A stretch of DNA of 64,000 bases from Lachnospiraceae bacterium MA2020. Its GTDB lineage: Bacteria; Bacillota; Clostridia; Lachnospirales; Lachnospiraceae. The first letter of the stretch is position 1. Every line of letters begins with the position of its first letter. The notes below the pieces were generated by a model that was given only the letters and a program-made list of their open reading frames with translations, made no database searches and was not told where the DNA came from. Of the stretch, positions 61,927 through 64,000 are shown one piece after another. The translations under genes were made by a program, and so were the position numbers. Location of the stretch: positions 62,001 to 126,000 of the forward strand of contig JQKK01000008.1 of NCBI GenBank assembly GCA_000746015.1, given 5' to 3'.

Positions 61927-64000
61927 TTATCTTCCTTCCCAGAATTTATTCACACTAGCATATACATTGTCAGTAGTTACTCTTTTTATAGAATCCCATT
62001 CTCTTGGAAAAAGCTTATGGTATCTCATTTCATTAAACCTTTCATCCAAAAGCATCACGATCCCTATATCTTCTTCTGTCCGGATAACTCTCCCTGCGGC
62101 CTGCAGAACCTTATTCATCCCAGGATATCTGTATGCATAATCAAAGCCATCCTGACCCTTTTCATCAAAGTATTTTTTTAATATCTCTCTTTCATGGCAC
62201 ACAAGCGGAAGCCCTGTTCCGACTATGACAGCTCCTATAAGGCTGTCATTTTTCAAGTCTATACCCTCTGAAAAAATGCCGCCTAAAACGCAAAATCCAA
62301 CAAGCGTTTTATCCGGAATTATTTCAAACTCCATCTTTATGAGCGAACTCGCTTCTTCTTCAGAAACTGCCGTATTGGCAGACAGGAAATGACCTAAGAA
62401 GTCCTCTCTTTCCTCTTCATTCATGCGCGAATCCTGCATGATACACTCTATTTCATCAAGGGCAAAATTAGACTGATAAAGATCCCACACTTCACTCATA
62501 AAAGAGTAACTTGGGAAAAATACCATATAATTGCCTCTTTTTGCAGAAACAGCCTTATAAATATAAGATGCAATGTTATAGTACTCACTTTTTGTACGCC
62601 GTGTGTACTTTGAGCTCACATCCGTCGCCACAAATACTCCGCGTTTTGACGGATCAAAGGTTGACGGTGCGTAAACTGTGTAATCAGACCTGTCTCCTGA
62701 CAAAAGATCTATATAATACTGTACCGGAAGCAAGGTTGCCGAAAAGAAGACAGCGCTGCGCCCCATATCAAGACACTCACGCAGGTTCTTGCTTGGATCC
62801 ACGCAAAACAGCTTTACCTTGAATGTATCATCTTCTAAAAGCTCTGTATAATTCACATAGTGCTCGTCAAAACGCTCCGCCATGTTCAAAAAGCTTCTGA
62901 TCTGAAAGTAAAACTCCAAAAGCTCGTCATCTATAGAGATCCTCTGCTTATTCCACTCTTCAAACATATCAGAATAAAGCGAAGCTGCACGCCTCAGCGT
63001 TTCAAAAAAACCATCCAGATTCACATTTACATTAAACTCTCCTCCGGACTTCTTTAATTCTAAAAGCTTTGTACTGCACCTGCTCATTGCCGAAGCCACA
63101 CGTGGTTCTTTTTCTTTCAGAATTCTTTTGATCTTAAGGAAATCCTCTTTTATAAGCTCTGCACTGTACATTTCTCTCGCACGCTCTACGAGATTGTGTG
63201 ACTCATCTATCAGAAATACATAATTATGCTTAACTCCGTCGCTGAAAAACCTTTTCAGACTGACATCCGGATCGAAGCAGTAATTATAATCACACACTAC
63301 AGCATCTGCAAAATTGGAAAGGTCCAAAGCAAATTCAAACGGGCAGACACATCTTTCACGTGCAAAATCCATTATCGAAGAACGTGTACATGAATCTTCT
63401 TTATTAAGCATTTCAAAAAGAGCATCATTCACCCTGTCAAAATGTCCCTTTGCATAGGGACATGACTCAGGATTGCATGCCACTTCATCAAGGAGGCACA
63501 TTTTCTCGCGGGCAACTATATTTACTGCCTTCATAACAAGGCCACTCTCCCGCAGGAGCTCAAAAGTATCAACCGCGACAGATGCCGTTATCGTCTTGGC
63601 TGTGAGATAAAAGATCTTCTCCGTAAGTCCCTCTCCCATTGCCTTAATCGTAGGAAATAGCACAGCAAGTGTCTTGCCGACACCCGTAGGAGCCTCTAAA
63701 AAAAGTCTTCGCGAATGATAGATCGTGCGATACACTCCGGCAGCCAGCTCCTTTTGACCATCGCGATACTGGTATGGAAACTCAAGCGTCTTTATGCTCT
63801 GATCACGCTTTCGTGCCCACTCTATACTAAACTGTGCCCACTTGGCATACTCATCCAGAAGCTCGCCAAACCACTTTGCCAGCTCGCCTGCAGTATAAGA
63901 ATAGTGAAAATACTTGAGTTCTTCTGTATCCAGATTGCAGTATGTCATACGCACATTTACTGTTTCAAGCTGATTTTGCACTGCATATATAGCCGCGTAG
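61927..64000 (-). CDS. XPD/DinG-type DEAD_2 DNA helicase (N-terminus beyond window)
   Basis: An ATP-dependent helicase: Walker A APTGVGKTLA, Fe-S-cluster-like Cys set (KMCLLDEVACNPESCPYAKG) and DESH box (LIDESHNLVERA), then the C-terminal helicase domain with QAAGRVIRTEEDIG. The frame stays open to the window edge through YAAIYAV, so GTG 63981 is not the start. In relatives I recall, a nuclease-like domain of ~120 residues lies upstream, which would fit the cut N-terminus. Confidence 0.85.
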   Translation of the reverse strand, partial: YAAIYAVQNQLETVNVRMTYCNLDTEELKYFHYSYTAGELAKWFGELLDEYAKWAQFSIEWARKRDQSIKTLEFPYQYRDGQKELAAGVYRTIYHSRRLFLEAPTGVGKTLAVLFPTIKAMGEGLTEKIFYLTAKTITASVAVDTFELLRESGLVMKAVNIVAREKMCLLDEVACNPESCPYAKGHFDRVNDALFEMLNKEDSCTRSSIMDFARERCVCPFEFALDLSNFADAVVCDYNYCFDPDVSLKRFFSDGVKHNYVFLIDESHNLVERAREMYSAELIKEDFLKIKRILKEKEPRVASAMSRCSTKLLELKKSGGEFNVNVNLDGFFETLRRAASLYSDMFEEWNKQRISIDDELLEFYFQIRSFLNMAERFDEHYVNYTELLEDDTFKVKLFCVDPSKNLRECLDMGRSAVFFSATLLPVQYYIDLLSGDRSDYTVYAPSTFDPSKRGVFVATDVSSKYTRRTKSEYYNIASYIYKAVSAKRGNYMVFFPSYSFMSEVWDLYQSNFALDEIECIMQDSRMNEEEREDFLGHFLSANTAVSEEEASSLIKMEFEIIPDKTLVGFCVLGGIFSEGIDLKNDSLIGAVIVGTGLPLVCHEREILKKYFDEKGQDGFDYAYRYPGMNKVLQAAGRVIRTEEDIGIVMLLDERFNEMRYHKLFPREWDSIKRVTTDNVYASVNKFWEGR

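Noticed and set aside
1-64000. Defence islands, prophage, transposons or CRISPR
   Set aside because: No integrase, transposase, phage structural gene, repeat array or biosynthetic cluster was found; the content is core genome.

Overview
The window looks like ordinary chromosome of an anaerobic Firmicute of the class Clostridia, most likely a Lachnospiraceae member. This is inferred from moderate-to-low GC, Gram-positive sigma-A promoters, gene orders such as ylxM-ffh-rpsP-khpA-rimM-trmD-rplS-rbgA-rnhB, the large single-chain PurL, a type-2 PyrF and several families that are mainly lachnospiral. No prophage, insertion sequence, CRISPR array or rRNA is visible. The one tRNA is tRNA-Trp. Nearly all genes are on the minus strand; only DUF6492-acyP, rqcH and tmcAL are on the plus strand.

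Region 1 (1-8.7 kb): the 5' part of purL, an uncharacterised small gene, an uncharacterised 706-residue protein with a cyclic-nucleotide-binding-like N-terminus, an NhaC-family antiporter behind a structured leader, a complete tRNA-Trp unit, and a HAD phosphatase plus PTS EIIBCA operon. Region 2 (8.8-27.5 kb): radA, clpC and two uncharacterised genes; the purine genes purE-M-N-D; a run from an Hpt protein through a TPR lipoprotein, pyrF and pyrE to two small membrane proteins and an M29-type aminopeptidase; and rpmE-yqhQ-prmC-prfA.

Region 3 (27.7-33.3 kb): a small plus-strand island (DUF6492 glycosyltransferase-like protein, acylphosphatase), a convergent polar amino-acid ABC transporter, and rqcH. 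The only gene-free gap above 300 bases, 31226-31542, holds the transporter promoter, two palindromes and a candidate small RNA. Region 4 (33.3-51.3 kb): the translation, secretion and lipid core, read right to left as rpmF, plsX-acpP-rnc-smc-ftsY, ilvA, ylxM-ffh-rpsP-khpA-rimM-trmD, rplS, lepB-rbgA-lepB-rnhB-ylqG-ylqH-yraN. It closely follows the Bacillus order, but ilvA is inserted and fabD/fabG are absent. Region 5 (51.7-64 kb): tmcAL, then a long minus-strand operon of a DEAD_2 helicase (cut by the window edge), a shikimate-kinase-like gene, a zinc-finger membrane protein, polA, coaE, an FtsA-like ATPase with beta-grasp-like repeats, walJ/yycJ, an ACT-domain protein and a UPF0210 protein.

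I see no clearly new multi-gene system. The best leads are a palindrome placed identically beside the -10 boxes of two distant promoters, a candidate two-hairpin small RNA, the structured leader of the antiporter, the 706-residue orphan, the FtsA-like protein, and a terminator embedded in the convergent acylphosphatase gene. All family names come from recognising motifs by eye; no database search was run.
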